A DNA stretch of 64,000 nt from Solen grandis (taxonomy: Eukaryota; Mollusca; Bivalvia; Adapedonta; Solenidae): contig CM037778.1 of assembly GCA_021229015.1 (NCBI GenBank), forward strand, positions 10,698,956 through 10,762,955, read 5' to 3'. Under the pieces are notes generated by a model that was not told the DNA's origin, ran no database searches, and saw only the letters and a list, made by a program, of their open reading frames with translations. The position numbers were made by a program, and so were the translations under genes. Positions 47,643-59,332 of this stretch are shown here, in pieces (within the stretch, counting starts at the first letter, position 1; each line of letters opens with the position of its first letter).

Positions 47643-50600
47643 CTAAAGAAAATGTAAATAGTTGAGATACAATTGCATGTATATTTACAGTAATCATATT
47701 TTATCAATGATCAACTTTGAACTTGCTCACAACATAGTCAGTATTGTTTTACTAGATTATGACAAGGTATCACTGAGATAAGTCATTAGAGTAGCATCCA
47801 GATTAGAATAGAAGCAAATATTCCAGAACACAGTGTACGGTGCAATCCTAAACTGGATACGTCAATGGCAATACCGAGTTACTGGCAGGCTGTCTGTTTT
47901 ACGCTGGTTATTTTCTGCGCGCAGAGTTGATGCATCGTATGGTTTTCCATTGCATTGTTGTTGTTAGTTTTTTTTTCAGTCATAAAACGTTTTAGTAAAT
48001 TTGTTTATTTGATTAAACAATTTGCCGACAATGTCTCAAGTCACTTAAGACAGAAATAAAGCTGCCACACTGCATTATCAATGGCAAGATACCACACCCA
48101 TTCATATTATCCCGACACCGGGCCATTCAGTCCTTGATCTAACCTTATATGCTGAGCGCCAAGCAAGGGAGCTACACCTGTACCAGTTTGTACGACTTGG
48201 GTATGTCGCGGCCAGGGATCGAACCCACAGCTATGAGGGGCTTGGTGATAGTAAGTCAGCCACTTAAACCACCTGACCACGTGTATCCTGATATTCTTTG
48301 GAGAGTAACTATTATATAGGATATACAAAGCAGTGATCTTTCTAATTACCAACAACTTGTTACAGAAGACAATAAAAAATAAACGACTGATCAGAAAATG
48401 TTAGGTTTCCGTTTTCCCGATGTTATATTAAATGTCACATGTATATAGTTCAACGATGATATTAATAACGTTACCATAACTACTGAAGAATCGTTGAAAG
48501 GATTGGTAACTGAATCTCAGGGCAACTGTATTGATTTCAGGTGTATAGCTATATGGCAGGATAATTTTCCCTGTTCATGTGTTTACAACGTTGCCCACTA
48601 ACGAGCAGAGAAGCGCATGATCAAATCCAGGACGAGGCCAAGGGTAAGTATAAGAAGATTAATAACAGAAAAGAAGAAATGATTAGAAGAAGAACACTAT
48701 TTAGAAGAAAAGATGACGATAAAGATCGTAAACTGGTTAACTGCATCAGATTCTTGATCATTACTTTTTGTTATCACAAAGCTGAGATTGCCGACAACGA
48801 TTTGCATTTAAAATAGCAATTTTATCTGCATGGTTTGTAGTTATCTAAATTTGCAATTCAAGAGTGTGTCACATATCGCTATCTCGAGATAACTGAATTA
48901 CATCTCGATGAAAAGGACGGGGTTTCCCTTTACATTGTGAATAAACTGAATTACCAGACGGTTTTTTTAAAAAGACAAATCATGACTCTCTCTCTAGCAA
49001 TAAAGAGATAAAGCGTGAAGAGAAGGATGGAAGAGAAGGAGGAAAAAGGGAGAGAGAGAGGATGTTGGTGTGTGGATGAATGAATTACTAAGGGAGAGAG
49101 ATGTATGAGTATCGACCAGTCTTCCCTTCTAAAGGTATATTCAAGCACAGTGAACACACGATACACCGGTATTCATTATATATCGGGCACTATTGATTAG
49201 CTACATTTATTATTTATCTTCTTTTGCCAGTGGTGCTTATAAATAGCACGATATGTATACAGGCAGATAAATGCCCGTCAATTTAACATAGTTACTAGGG
49301 AAACTGTTGAAAGGGCGCTTTTTATTAGTGTAGTTTTGTTCTTTCCTTCTTGCCTTGTCGATTTAACAAATACAACACGAATCTACTTCTCCCAGTCTTC
49401 TTATATGCATCTCTGACAATAAGTATTACTAATGAATAGGTTTTTATTTGTAAGTTTGTAAGTTATAAATTTAATTTCTGGATACTAATTCTTCTCAACA
49501 TTGAGAGGGAGAGAGACTCACATATCAACTCTTCAAGGGCCTTACGTAATTATTTATTTCTCTAAGATACATGTATTTAAAAAATCACCCTGCGTGAAGT
49601 GGTTTATATATAAAGTTAGACACGCAGTGCGGATAGATTTCAAAGATTTCAGTATTATTTGACAATGTTCCAGCTGTATTCCTTTGTGTTCGTGATCACG
49701 TGACTCGATTAGTTTCGTCTATTTTAAGGAGGTGGGGGATAATCATTTTCGACATACATGTTGTTTTTTTTAAATTTTAAATGAGAGCTATCACTGAATG
49801 TGATAAATTCCATTGCTTCATAACTTTATTGTTTGTATAGTGGGTTTAACGTCCCATTGACAGTATTTTAAGTCATTTGGAAACAGTCTACTGGAGACAG
49901 ATATAGTGCTGCCACACTGTAGTATTGCGCCGAGGACATGTGGCATGATACCACACCCAGTCGCAATATCCTGACACCGGGCCAACCAGTCCTGGAACTA
50001 CCCTTATATACTGAGCGCCAAGCAAGGGAGCAATAACAGTAACTGTTTTTACGACCTCGGTATTTCGCGGTCGTGGATCGAACCCACGACCTCCAGATTA
50101 GAGGGCGGACGCACCTACCACCCAGCCAATCAACAGGAAACTGGCTTGATCGTATGTTGGATATATTGACAACATCTGATATTTGATTTTAATCTTGACG
50201 GTGATTTTTAATATTTCTCTACTATCTGTTCCTATATACTGGCTCACCCTCAAACAAGTTATTTTTGAAGTGGGTGTCTTACTGAAAATTGGCCTACTTT
50301 AAGTATGGCCATGGTCTTGAAAGAATGCCAAAATTTTGCTTGTTTAAAAGAAATCTTCCGTCTACCCATTTTTCAGGGACGTTAATACAGGCGGTTTAAA
50401 TAACAGGATAACTTCTTAGTTTAGGTGACTCGTTACGTCAGCAGTGAGATTAGCTAAGAATGGATGATTATTCAAAAGTTTCCTCCTTTTTAAAGCGCAG
50501 CAGTCTAACCAAACCATTGGTATACTTAACAGAGACCAAACAAATGTTTAAAATAGAAATGATAATCAGTCAATCGTCAATTAAATTATTCAGTACTTAA

Positions 50601-53600
50601 TTGTAGGAGAATAAGCAATATGTCTAAATCATTATATCGATTTTTATGAATGTGTATTCTCCGAAATATACATTAACATTCATATGAAAAATTAGGTCTT
50701 CCACAGATTGGTCGATTCCTAGCTATCAAAGATATCACCAATTACTTATTATTCGAACAAAGACACAATATCAAGATTTATTTCGTCGACTGGTATGGTG
50801 ATGAACGTCATACTATGAATACACAGGTCCAGATTTGTGGCATGACCTATACTTACAGGACTTACTCGTTCCACTGTAGCGGTTTGAATAAAAATTTGCC
50901 ATTAATACATGTATATTTGTATGACTTTAATGGTTTCTTTAGCCATAAGTGAAAATGCAAAATGCAAAATATGTTGTTTCTAATTTAATAAGACTTTTAC
51001 CTGCGGCAAACAGTAGGAACAGAGAGATCACGGCCCAGCACCTACACCCGTCAACGCGGCGGAAAGCGCAGATGGCGAAAAGGAGGCCCAAAGCCATAAG
51101 GGCGACCGCAATGCTACTTTCAATTCGGTGTTCCTTCAGGCTGGCGTGTGCCATATCTAAATAAATAGAGGATATACAGTGTTTAACTTGACAAACAGAA
51201 AAAATGAAATAAGACGCACAAGTAGAAAATGATAGAAATTCTACCAGAAGCAATCAGAAATATTTATTTATTTAAAGAAACAACTTATAAGGACAATATA
51301 ATTAGTTCCAAATTTGCTCTTTTTTATAGTAGATCATTATATCTACAGCTATCACTTTTAAGTAAAATCGTTTTACAAAATAATGACTTCCAATAATTAC
51401 TGATTGCCAGAATCAAATATACACATGTGTATATTCGGCACGGTTTTCGCCTTTAATTTCTCAAAACAAAAAGGAATGAGAAGAATTTTTCAAGACCTAC
51501 TTCTTGCAGACATGGATTTCCTGCCGACGTTTTGTGTGAAATCTTCGAACAGGTAGGACTTGGATAAGGCACACTGAGTTGACATCTTCTTGCAGTGATG
51601 CTTTCCTGAAATAAGAGTATACATTAATGCATGTGACATTTTAAGTTCACCTGTCTGATTCTATAACTCTTACCTTCCCATGGAGAAAAGAAATAAAGAT
51701 CAATATCGAAAATAATATGACATTATACTTTATTAAAATTTTGAAAAAAGAATTAACTAATATCGCAATAGGCAATTACAATTTCAAAACAAAACAAAAA
51801 TCATATTTTTTATTATTTTCCATTCTCACATTAATCTATAAATTCTTAGTATTAAAAATCCAATGTTACCATGGTGTTTATCATCATCGTCCTCCTCGCT
51901 AGAGTCATGCCTTCTGACCCGGGATGGCAGGGGGTTACGGGGTTTCATGATGCACATGCGGGAGAACCAGAGTCCATAGTGGATCTTGATCTCCACGTCT
52001 TGGTAGCTCATCTGAAAACATCCAACACACACAGGTAAAGAGAATAGCAGTCTGCAAAGGTTTCCCAATCCCATCTTCTATAAGGGGGCGTTCAATGGCA
52101 TCTTAAATTCCTCTGAAAACTTCTCTAAATTCATCTACAAATTCCAAACAATGCGCATTTACCCCGACCCTAATTCACCAATCTATTTTGTTTGCTTGGT
52201 TTAACTTTCCGCCGACATTGTTTAAGTCATTTGGAAACGATGTCTACTTGAGATAGATATGGTGCTGCCATACTGCAGTGTCACGCCGTAGACATGTGGC
52301 ATGATACCACACCCAGTCACATTATCCTGACACCGGACCAACCAGTCCTGGAATTACCCTAATATGCTGAGCGCCAAGCAAGGGAGCTATACCAGTACTT
52401 TTTTTTACGACTTTGGTATGTAGCGACCGGGGATCGAGCCCACGACCTCCCGCTCCCTAGGTGGACGCTTAACCAATCAGCCACTGGGGTTGGTCTCTAC
52501 AACTTAAAGAGTCTGGCTCAAGAAGTGCAAAATTATTTGAACCTCCTTTTTCCAAGTATATCGGTTAAAATATTTTCCCAAATACGAGTGCACTTTACAC
52601 ATAGGGACATGTTTTATGGTTTTTGTGTTATGTTAATTCGTGCATGATGAAAAAAGATACCGATTATTTAGAAAATCAAAATGTAGAACACTCGTTTGAC
52701 GTGATCCATTTTTAAATAAAATCAATAGGTAATTCGTTTAAATTAAGATCGAATCACAGGGATTGGCGTTTTCTCAATACATACTGTATCACTCGAAACT
52801 ATATGTACACATATATCGTATGCTAATATTTTTTATACATGTATATAATAGCAGGATATACCACTTACATGTAGTATCGAGTCATATAAGATATACTGAG
52901 AAAACGACAAACTCCAGCGATTCAAACATTTTCTACGTCAATTTGGAAATTCTACAAATCTCTCTCGGCGGTTCCTGGACCAGGCACCGTTTTATAGAAA
53001 ATACTTAAGTACGATCTCAGGCTCAACTTTTGCGTATCATCAAATCCCATTTTGAATGTATTGCCGTAGTCTGAGTCAGAGTACGAAATGTAACCAAATA
53101 AAATCCTCCTGCCCCTTGCTGGAATAGAACTCGGGACCTTCGTTATGCAAATCGGACACCCTACCCAAAGGGGTCTGGCACGAAAGAAGGGTCATATATC
53201 ACTATATATAATATTATATATAGTATTATTTATAGTAATATGACCCTTCTTTCGTGTCAGACCCCTTTGACTCTACCACGTCGTCACAAAAACTAGCTCT
53301 ATGCAAGATTTTATACCTCTACTACATACACACCTTCCTCTCAAGAACCTCTGATTCCTGTAGTATGAACGTCAGTGGGACTTTCTAAGTGTGTCATCCC
53401 TTCTACATTACTGTGAGTTATTTACGTTGGGCGAAAAATGTAACTAAGTAAATTACTACTGCCCCGTGCTAGAATCGAACTCGAGACCTTCGGTATGCAA
53501 ATCGGACACTCTACTGCGTCGCCACAAAAGCTAGCTCTATGCAAGATAGTACAAGTGCCATTTTATACCTCTACTACACGAAAATCATACTTGAGTACCC

Positions 53601-56550
53601 TTTATATTTTCGAGAACACGGGGCCTGGGATGGAAATGAACGTGGGGGAATGTCTGTAGAAGACTTGATAATGTCTCACTCCCGACGGGGATCGAACTCA
53701 TAACCTTAGGATCCGTATTCAACGAACACATCCACTGAACTACGACAAATCAATCTTGATCGGGACTGAATATCAATTTTGGCAGTGTGACAGGGGAAAT
53801 TGCAAACATGTGAGCAATTAAATACGCTGTTTGATGTGAATTGAATACATCCCCCGGAGATGTATGTATTAACATTCTTGTGATGACAAAATGGCTGACA
53901 GCGTCACCATAGCGATATCGTAGTGAGTGCAGACCGGCGATCGTTGGAGGATCCATGTTTGTTCCAGCATGTACTTTTTCAATAATGAAAATACCATTAA
54001 GAAATGTATCAAGAGTGTTTGATTTAAGAAATGGCATATCTGATACTTTATAGGATATGTTTATATCAGGGTTATGGATCAGAATCGGGTTGTTTTTTAT
54101 TTACTTATACAAGTAAATGTATCTCGTCAAACATATTACATTATAAATATACACTTTTACGAGTAACATGAATGGAAATGAAAATCAAAACTGAAAGTCT
54201 GAATTTCTAGAAATATTCCAAATATCAAATAAAATGGAGAGCGGTGCTCCAGGATTTGGGACAGGTTTTAAATTTGCATGAAAACATTTTCACTGAATGT
54301 TTACATATATGATTATATCCTGTAACAGCCAATAGGTTTTAGAATTTTTCTGTAATTATAATAATAATACAAACTATAACATTCATTTTTCATCTTATCG
54401 ACTTAAAATTCCGTTCCTGACACGTAGTGACCTTTTTATATACTTATATAGATTCAATCACCCCTCCCCCTTTTTTATATAAAAAAAATCAATGAATATA
54501 AACAAGCTCAATTTTCTGAACGAATCGTAAGCTTTGTTTGTGTGAGTATACATTTTAGTTTATATATACTGTTACAGGACGAGCACCTTTCCGTATCCAA
54601 ATTATTTGAATAAATTATCCGTTTCATATAACGTATGATATAAACGTATAATTTTCCGTTTCATTATGTATGATATAAATGTATACCAAATAAGTTTAAT
54701 CTTTATTACCATTATATTTGGTTATCAGATAAATTTACTAAATAACTTGTATATGAATTGATGTATTTCAAAGTCAAAGCAGTATTTTTTTTTTGAAATA
54801 CAATGTTTATATTTTCATGCATGCTGAATATTGTCATCTCGGCCTAAGGCAGGAGAAGTTCACACATACTTGCGATAGATATGTAATGTTGACATAACGA
54901 AACAAACGTCAAGACAGATTCTGATAATTTTACAATATACCCCCACACACATTTAACGGCACATAAACTTTTGTATAGATTAATATTGACATCAGTTAAT
55001 TGACTGTTTTGGCCAGGTCTATTAAGTACTTAGAACAGTTAATGAACATTTAAAGGTTGACATTCATCATGTCACAGTTTTATCAATACGACTACAGAAA
55101 AAAAAAAACCTTGAAAAGTCCACGCCAAAGGGGCCTGGCACAGTAATATGGTAGTGCAATACTTAGTATAGGTATTTATGTTTCCATCTTTATGCATGCA
55201 AAGTATTTTATAATCTTCGCATGGGACCCATTCGCTTGTACATTATTAAATAACAATTAGTGATTAGATCAGTGGCGTCAGATAATACAATTACATCTGA
55301 AGTATATGGAAATTCCCTTGTGCCTATAGGAAATTGTTAACTAATTTGAAAGGTACTGTAGATCGTCCAACTGCAGTGTACCCTGTCCCCGCAGGTTGGA
55401 AGTTCGAGTCCTACTGGGTGCTTGGTGTTTTTAAGACCTTTAAGGTCGTGATATACTAGTCAAACCTAAGACACGTCAGGAGATTTTTTAAATATCATTC
55501 ATGGGGTATGGACAGGGATACGCGTACTGGGAGAACGACGCTCAAGCGAGAAAACCCTAAACCACGGGTAAATACTGTCCGATTTGCAAGAAAAAAGAAT
55601 GCAAGTTTTGGTCATTTACATTCCAATAGACATACGAAAGGGAAAATGTTTCCAAATACATATGTAAATATGTAATTAATTTTGAGTTTTCGCTTCACAT
55701 CATAATTATAAGCTGGATCGATAGGTTTCTGTTCTTGTGCGGGGTGCAGTTAATATGAAGGCAATTTCCAGGACAAAGGGAAAAGAAGGATTTAACTCAG
55801 AACTTTCTCTCAATGTAATAACAAGACAATCCCGTATGAATGGTGCCAGAAAAAAAGATAATAATAACTTATTTCATTAGAGCAGAAACTGATGAAATCA
55901 TATGAAGCGTTTAAATCAGTCAACGGAGGCTGCTTAAGCTTGGGCGTCCTCACCATTGTGTAAAAGCCTAGTCCCCATTTGTGTACCCGTGATTTGTGAT
56001 ATCGTTCTACTTTCGATTTGGCGATAACCCTAGAGGCGTGACAGCCAGTACCAAAAAATAACATGTCGCGCCGAGCGGCTCATTGATGGGACTATTGAAA
56101 TCATACAGATCATTTTAGTGTTAGATCAGAAATGAAGTGAAATACATACAGAGATGGACTCCATCATCCTCTCAAACTCGGACATCATTTCCCCCTTGCC
56201 AAAATCGTCCTTCCAGAACTTCTCTTCCATTCCATCCTCGAATTCCTTATCGTCATCCTCCGAGGAGGAATCTCCTTCAGGTTTTGGTCTTCTGTGCCAT
56301 TCATCGTGGTGCTTCTTTCCTCCTTCCTTTGGAGGCCTAACCCCGCCGTGGTCGATCAGCTGTTCTCCCATATCGGCCATCATCATGGCCTCAGAAGTCG
56401 CGGCCATCACCTCCCAGTCGATGTCCACAATCCGGATGTCCCTCTTCATTATCAGCCATCCTGGGGCTATGAAGCCACTAGGTGAAACACTAGGGCCAGA
56501 GAGCCAAGAATCAGTATTGGGCACAGGTAAGGGCGATTAGCGCACGCCAT
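47278..56550 (-). CDS. claudin/PMP22-like four-TM protein with charged first-loop insert (paralogue 2)
   Basis: Five exons: 56550-56150, 52011-51870, 51605-51501, 51156-51001, 47642-47278. All borders are AG/GT with phases 0, 1, 1, 1. About 389 residues after one correction. TM1 (PILILGSLALVFHLVA) leads to APGW. Loop 1 is long and charged (RRPKPEGDSSSEDDDKEFED, then YGLWFSRMC, DSSEEDDDDKHH, HHCKKMSTQC). TM2 is SIAVALMALGLLFAICAF; TM3 is WAVISLFLLFAA plus ALIFVPVV; TM4 is SVIASGLGAFFALITGFVVL; the tail ends EKKPLE. W...GLW...C..C follows the claudin/PMP22 pattern with an insert of over 100 residues. Frame odd: TAG at codon 28 (56469-56467); one extra T near 56472-56473 restores VAFIAPGW. It shares TM2-TM3 exon size and phases with the gene at 34349-39025. 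A cell-junction or membrane-organising role is inferred only. Confidence 0.75.
48040..48290 (-). mobile_element. SINE family 1, reverse copy
   Basis: It includes 'ctgccacactgcattatcaa', 'ataccacacccattcatatt', 'atgctgagcgccaagcaagg' and the B-box complement ggatcgaaccc, ending in 'ccacctgaccacg'. Confidence 0.8.
49830..50130 (-). mobile_element. SINE family 1, full-length reverse copy
   Basis: It runs from 'gtttgtatagtgggtttaac' (3' tail reversed) to the tRNA head 'ggatcgaacccacgacctcc ... ccacccagccaat'. About 300 bp, the most complete copy together with 52185-52490. Confidence 0.85.
51001..51156 (-). CDS. 4TM paralogue 2, exon 4 (TM2 to TM3)
   Basis: Acceptor 'atttatttag' and donor 'GCAG|GTAAAA'. 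It is 156 nt with phase 1 on both sides. It encodes MAHASLKEHRIESSIAVALM (into TM2), RRVDGCRC (inner loop) and WAVISLFLLFAA (TM3). Equivalent to 37390-37542 of paralogue 1. Confidence 0.8.
51157..51869 (-). other. introns 2 and 3 of paralogue 2
   Basis: Two short introns, 51157-51500 and 51606-51869, AT-rich, nothing recognised besides the exon between them. Confidence 0.65.
51501..51605 (-). CDS. 4TM paralogue 2, exon 3 (cysteines at end of loop 1)
   Basis: Acceptor 'cttatttcag' and donor 'AGAA|GTAGGT'. It is 105 nt with phase 1 on both sides. It encodes KHHCKKMSTQCALSKSYLFE and FTQNVGRKSMSAR. Two Cys here are candidates for the disulfide partner of the Cys after GLW. Confidence 0.75.
51870..52011 (-). 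CDS. 4TM paralogue 2, exon 2 (GLW motif of loop 1)
   Basis: Acceptor 'ggatgttttcag' and donor 'CATG|GTAACA'. It is 142 nt. It encodes MSYQDVEIKIHYGLWFSRMC, then PRNPLPSRVRRHDSSEEDDD. GLW....C is the superfamily signature; DSSEEDDDDK is an acidic cluster. Confidence 0.8.
52185..52490 (-). mobile_element. SINE family 1, full-length reverse copy
   Basis: It matches the copy at 49830 along its length; the tRNA-like head is at 52430-52485 (gggatcgagcccacgacctc). It lies in intron 1 of paralogue 2. Confidence 0.85.
53080..53585 (-). repeat. tRNA-like dispersed unit, two copies
   Basis: Copies of the unit seen at 41346-41760 start near 53090 and 53445 (cgaactcgggacctt / cgaactcgagacct, cggtatgcaaatcggaca). 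The first is interrupted by the MITE at 53166-53269. Confidence 0.75.
53166..53269. mobile_element. hairpin MITE, hAT-type, with 8-bp target duplication
   Basis: 104 bp. The ends caaaggggtctggcacgaaa and its near-perfect reverse complement extend over about 32 bases ('gaagggtcatat' inner end), with an AT loop. It is flanked by accctacc and actctacc (one mismatch), an 8-bp duplication as hAT elements make. It sits inside a tRNA-like unit. Confidence 0.8.
56150..56550 (-). CDS. 4TM paralogue 2, exon 1 (TM1 and first half of loop 1)
   Basis: ATG at 56550 (MACANRPYLCPILILGSLAL). Frame 0 reaches TAG after 27 codons; the frame one base over gives APGWLIMKRDIRIVDIDWEV and is open to the donor TCT|GTATGT at 56149. 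The length 401 becomes 402 (134 codons) with one added base, which then fits the phase-0 acceptor of exon 2. The APGW motif just after TM1 equals APAW in paralogue 1. Confidence 0.7.
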
Positions 56551-58816
56551 TATTTCGCAATAGTGAAGTGTACGTCCTCTCGAAACTACCGCTTCTGTTG
56601 GACTGGTAAAGACTTATCGATTACACCTTGTTGTGTTGTTTGCCTATGCAATCAGGCGTGTCTGAAAGCTCTCGACACTGTAGTGAACTATGTACGATGT
56701 ATAAATTTACGTATACAATACTTATTGGCTGTACGTCCTACGACAATTTAATGTTAGATACTTCTTTGTCAGACAGAGTGCCCCCATGTGTGATATTAAA
56801 TTTATCACACACAGCGCCATTCTAAACATTCGAGCCTTTGCTTCAAAGTCAGGACACAGCACAGTATAACCAGGTGCAACAGACTGTAGGCGTTCATGGC
56901 GAGGGCTCTCGGTTTGTTTTTTCGTCGATTGGGAATTTAACTAACCCCTCAGGACGGTTCCAGAGATTTTGTCGATAAGACACATGGACAGGTCTCAAAC
57001 AATTTTCGCAGTCTCACCCCATGCACCATCGAGGATCGACCAGGTTACCCTCGAAATCGTATCTATGAACTATAACATATGACCACATCAGCTACGTGCC
57101 AAAATGTTCGAAATGACACTCTAATTACAGGGACTTGATGTGAGTATATGACCACCAGGTCATGGTAAATGATATTGTTCAAAAGAAGTAATTTAAGCTT
57201 GGTTAATTGCATGGGTTGTTTTGTTAAGGGCGATTGCATTACCTCTAAAACCGGTTCAGATACGTTTCGAATGCTACACTATATGTCCCTTACTTTGTCT
57301 CATATCAATAGTCTGTCACATATGATGAAAATCGTGTTTTTTTATGTTTGAATCAGTTTAACAACAGCCGGGACAAGCCTCTAACAATTTATTCCCACAG
57401 TTCAATTGCAATATAACAAAACAACCCATACAATTAACCAAAATGAAATTATTTCTTTTGAACAATATCATTTACCATTTTGATAACATAAACCCATATG
57501 TTTAAGATATCTTTAATAATTTTCATTATCATTTATCATATGTTAATGATAGTCATTTTTTCACTTTTAATACCTACAAATTGTATTATATATCTGTTAA
57601 GAATACCATATGGAAGAATGGCATTGCCAAACTTGTTATCCTCTAAAAATCTAAAAATAAAGATATTATTATTACTATTACTATCATAATAAATACAACC
57701 AATTTTAAATTGATAATGATTCATAAATGCATATACCAGCCATACTTAGCTTATCATGCAAAATATAATACCATGATCACTATTGGTTGTTTACCTAGAA
57801 CTCATTTCTATCTCTTTACCGGAAGATGCCTGTCCCAACAGTTGTCATAACTTATCAGAATTTTAAAAACACGACTGTAGTCATTAATGATAGAAATATT
57901 GTAAGAAAACAAGCTTAGAGGCTTGACTTGAATAAATTATAACATATTTCCTGAACGTATTTTGGTTAAAATCGCGTTTTTTCTGTTTCTGTAACCGAGT
58001 CAAAATAATGTCCTCATTTTTTATTTTTGTTTTCAATTACCTCAGCATATTATGGTAAAGTTCCTTATCTGGTATACATGTATGTTTATCCGATGAAAGG
58101 TAGACATGTTAACCGGCTGAAAATGGTTTAACGCTGACTACCCTACTCAGGGTTAACAAAAATCAACCAGGTAACCCGGCATATTCATTGTTAAAATAGG
58201 TCATGTCGTGATACTGTATAAAAGGAATATCCTTTTTATAGTTGTATATACCCGACACATATGCTGGGAACAAAATCTAGGACATACAATATATACGATC
58301 ACTGCAACACAACGTGACTTGAGCAGCTATTTTTATTTTGGTCATTGATTCAATGTCACGACAAACCGTTTTGAATACATGGAGAACGGGTATACATTAT
58401 TAAGTCTTAAAAAGAATATATAAGATTACAACATGTTTGTTACGTAATCCTTTGTTATTTTAGTACACTTTATGGAATATTGTTCACTACGTATAGAATA
58501 TGCGGGTGCGAGGTCTAAGACCTGGGCACGAGCTTCATGCGACACTGAGAGTAAGATTCAGCGGAGCGCCCTATGTTTACATAAGACGACCATGCAGATT
58601 TCCAATTCTTCGTGTTTCTTCGGGAAGACGTGCTGTCGCGCTTCATGGGAAGTGATATTTATGTACTATCCACAAGTTTGCTGTCATCACACACCTCTTG
58701 TTATGGTTTTGAAATCCACTTTGTGATGGCAGAAAGAACATGGGCACTATACCTACCGCACTTCAATTGTAACTGTTTGGACCTTTGGTACTGGAGTTGA
58801 GCAATAGGTCCGTCAG
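56551..58816. other. 5' side of paralogue 2, nothing called
   Basis: The first kilobase is the presumed promoter. The frames at 57169-57689 and 58472-58800 have no domain or splice support. Confidence 0.4.
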
Positions 58817-58965
58817 AATTAACTTGACTATTTGAGTATACCGTCGCTTCGAATTCGACAGAATGTCAGTCATATAGCGACGTCCAGCTAATCACAGGTG
58901 GAGGAAGACCCCGAATGCACGGAAGCGTCCGGGTAGAACCACCGACCTACCGCAAGCCATCCGTC
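58817..58965 (-). mobile_element. SINE family 2 copy
   Basis: 'ttgactatttgagtataccg', 'gtcgcttcgaattcgacag', 'agcgacgtccagctaatcac', 'aggtggaggaagaccccgaa' and 'gtagaaccaccgacct' match 15115-15210 and, reversed, 60440-60560. Confidence 0.7.

Positions 58966-58980
<15 letters not shown>

Positions 58981-59014
<34 letters not shown>
58981..59014. repeat. (AT)n microsatellite after poly-A
   Basis: An A15 run at 58966-58980 is followed by 17 AT units. Confidence 0.95.
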
Positions 59015-59019
<5 letters not shown>

Positions 59020-59241
59020 ACAAACTTTTCCCGCGCTTTTTATTCTTTTTGGCTTGGTTTTTGGGCAGCTATACTGCTTATTAACGTCGCATCTCTTGGG
59101 CTGAAATTGATTAATTCTACGATTGTCACAATTTGTTAGACGTATAGCCATTTTCAAGCGGGTATTCTGGCAAGAGATGAGGGAAACATCAAACACAATC
59201 ATTTCTATGTTAAAAATCTTATGTCAGGATCATGAACTTAC

Positions 59242-59332
59242 CCCGAGTATATGCCAATATTATCAGCAATGTCTTTCACTGTAATCCTGACTATCTTCTG
59301 CAGCAGCATCATTAGTTTTTGTAGCAGCAGTT
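59242..59332 (-). pseudogene. possible mariner-type transposase HTH remnant with exon-like borders
   Basis: On the minus strand 'cccttttcag' precedes 59332 and CGG|GTAAGT follows 59242. One frame reads LLLQKLMMLLQKIVRITVKD then IADNIGIYSG. RITV..IAD.IGI..G resembles the second helix-turn-helix of mariner transposases (R.T...IA...GIS.G). Only 30 codons; it could be a domesticated exon, a decayed element or chance. Confidence 0.3.

Larger units (their letters stand above)
47643..51000 (-). other. intron 4 of paralogue 2, with SINEs
   Basis: SINE family 1 reverse copies at 48040-48290 and 49830-50130, and AG-rich text near 49040-49100 and 49500. The frames at 48577-48816 and 48951-49166 have no domain. 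50140-51000 shows nothing. Confidence 0.6.
52491..56149 (-). other. rest of intron 1 of paralogue 2
   Basis: It contains the tRNA-like units and hAT-type MITE described separately (53080-53585), an end-like scrap 'caaaggggcctggcac' at 55126 and a tRNA-like stretch near 55350-55420 (ggttggaagttcgagtccta). The minus frames at 53750-54037 and 55810-56064 lack splice sites and domains. 53640-55100 is otherwise empty. Confidence 0.5.

Noticed and set aside
53750..54037. 95-codon minus frame
   Set aside because: No homology recognised, no splice sites, lies in a long intron.
56137..56540. Plus-strand frames opposite exon 1 of paralogue 2 (up to 128 codons)
   Set aside because: Shadow of the acidic, Ser-rich minus exon.
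58472..58800. Cys-rich plus frame
   Set aside because: Cysteines have no recognisable spacing, no splice support and no neighbour exons.
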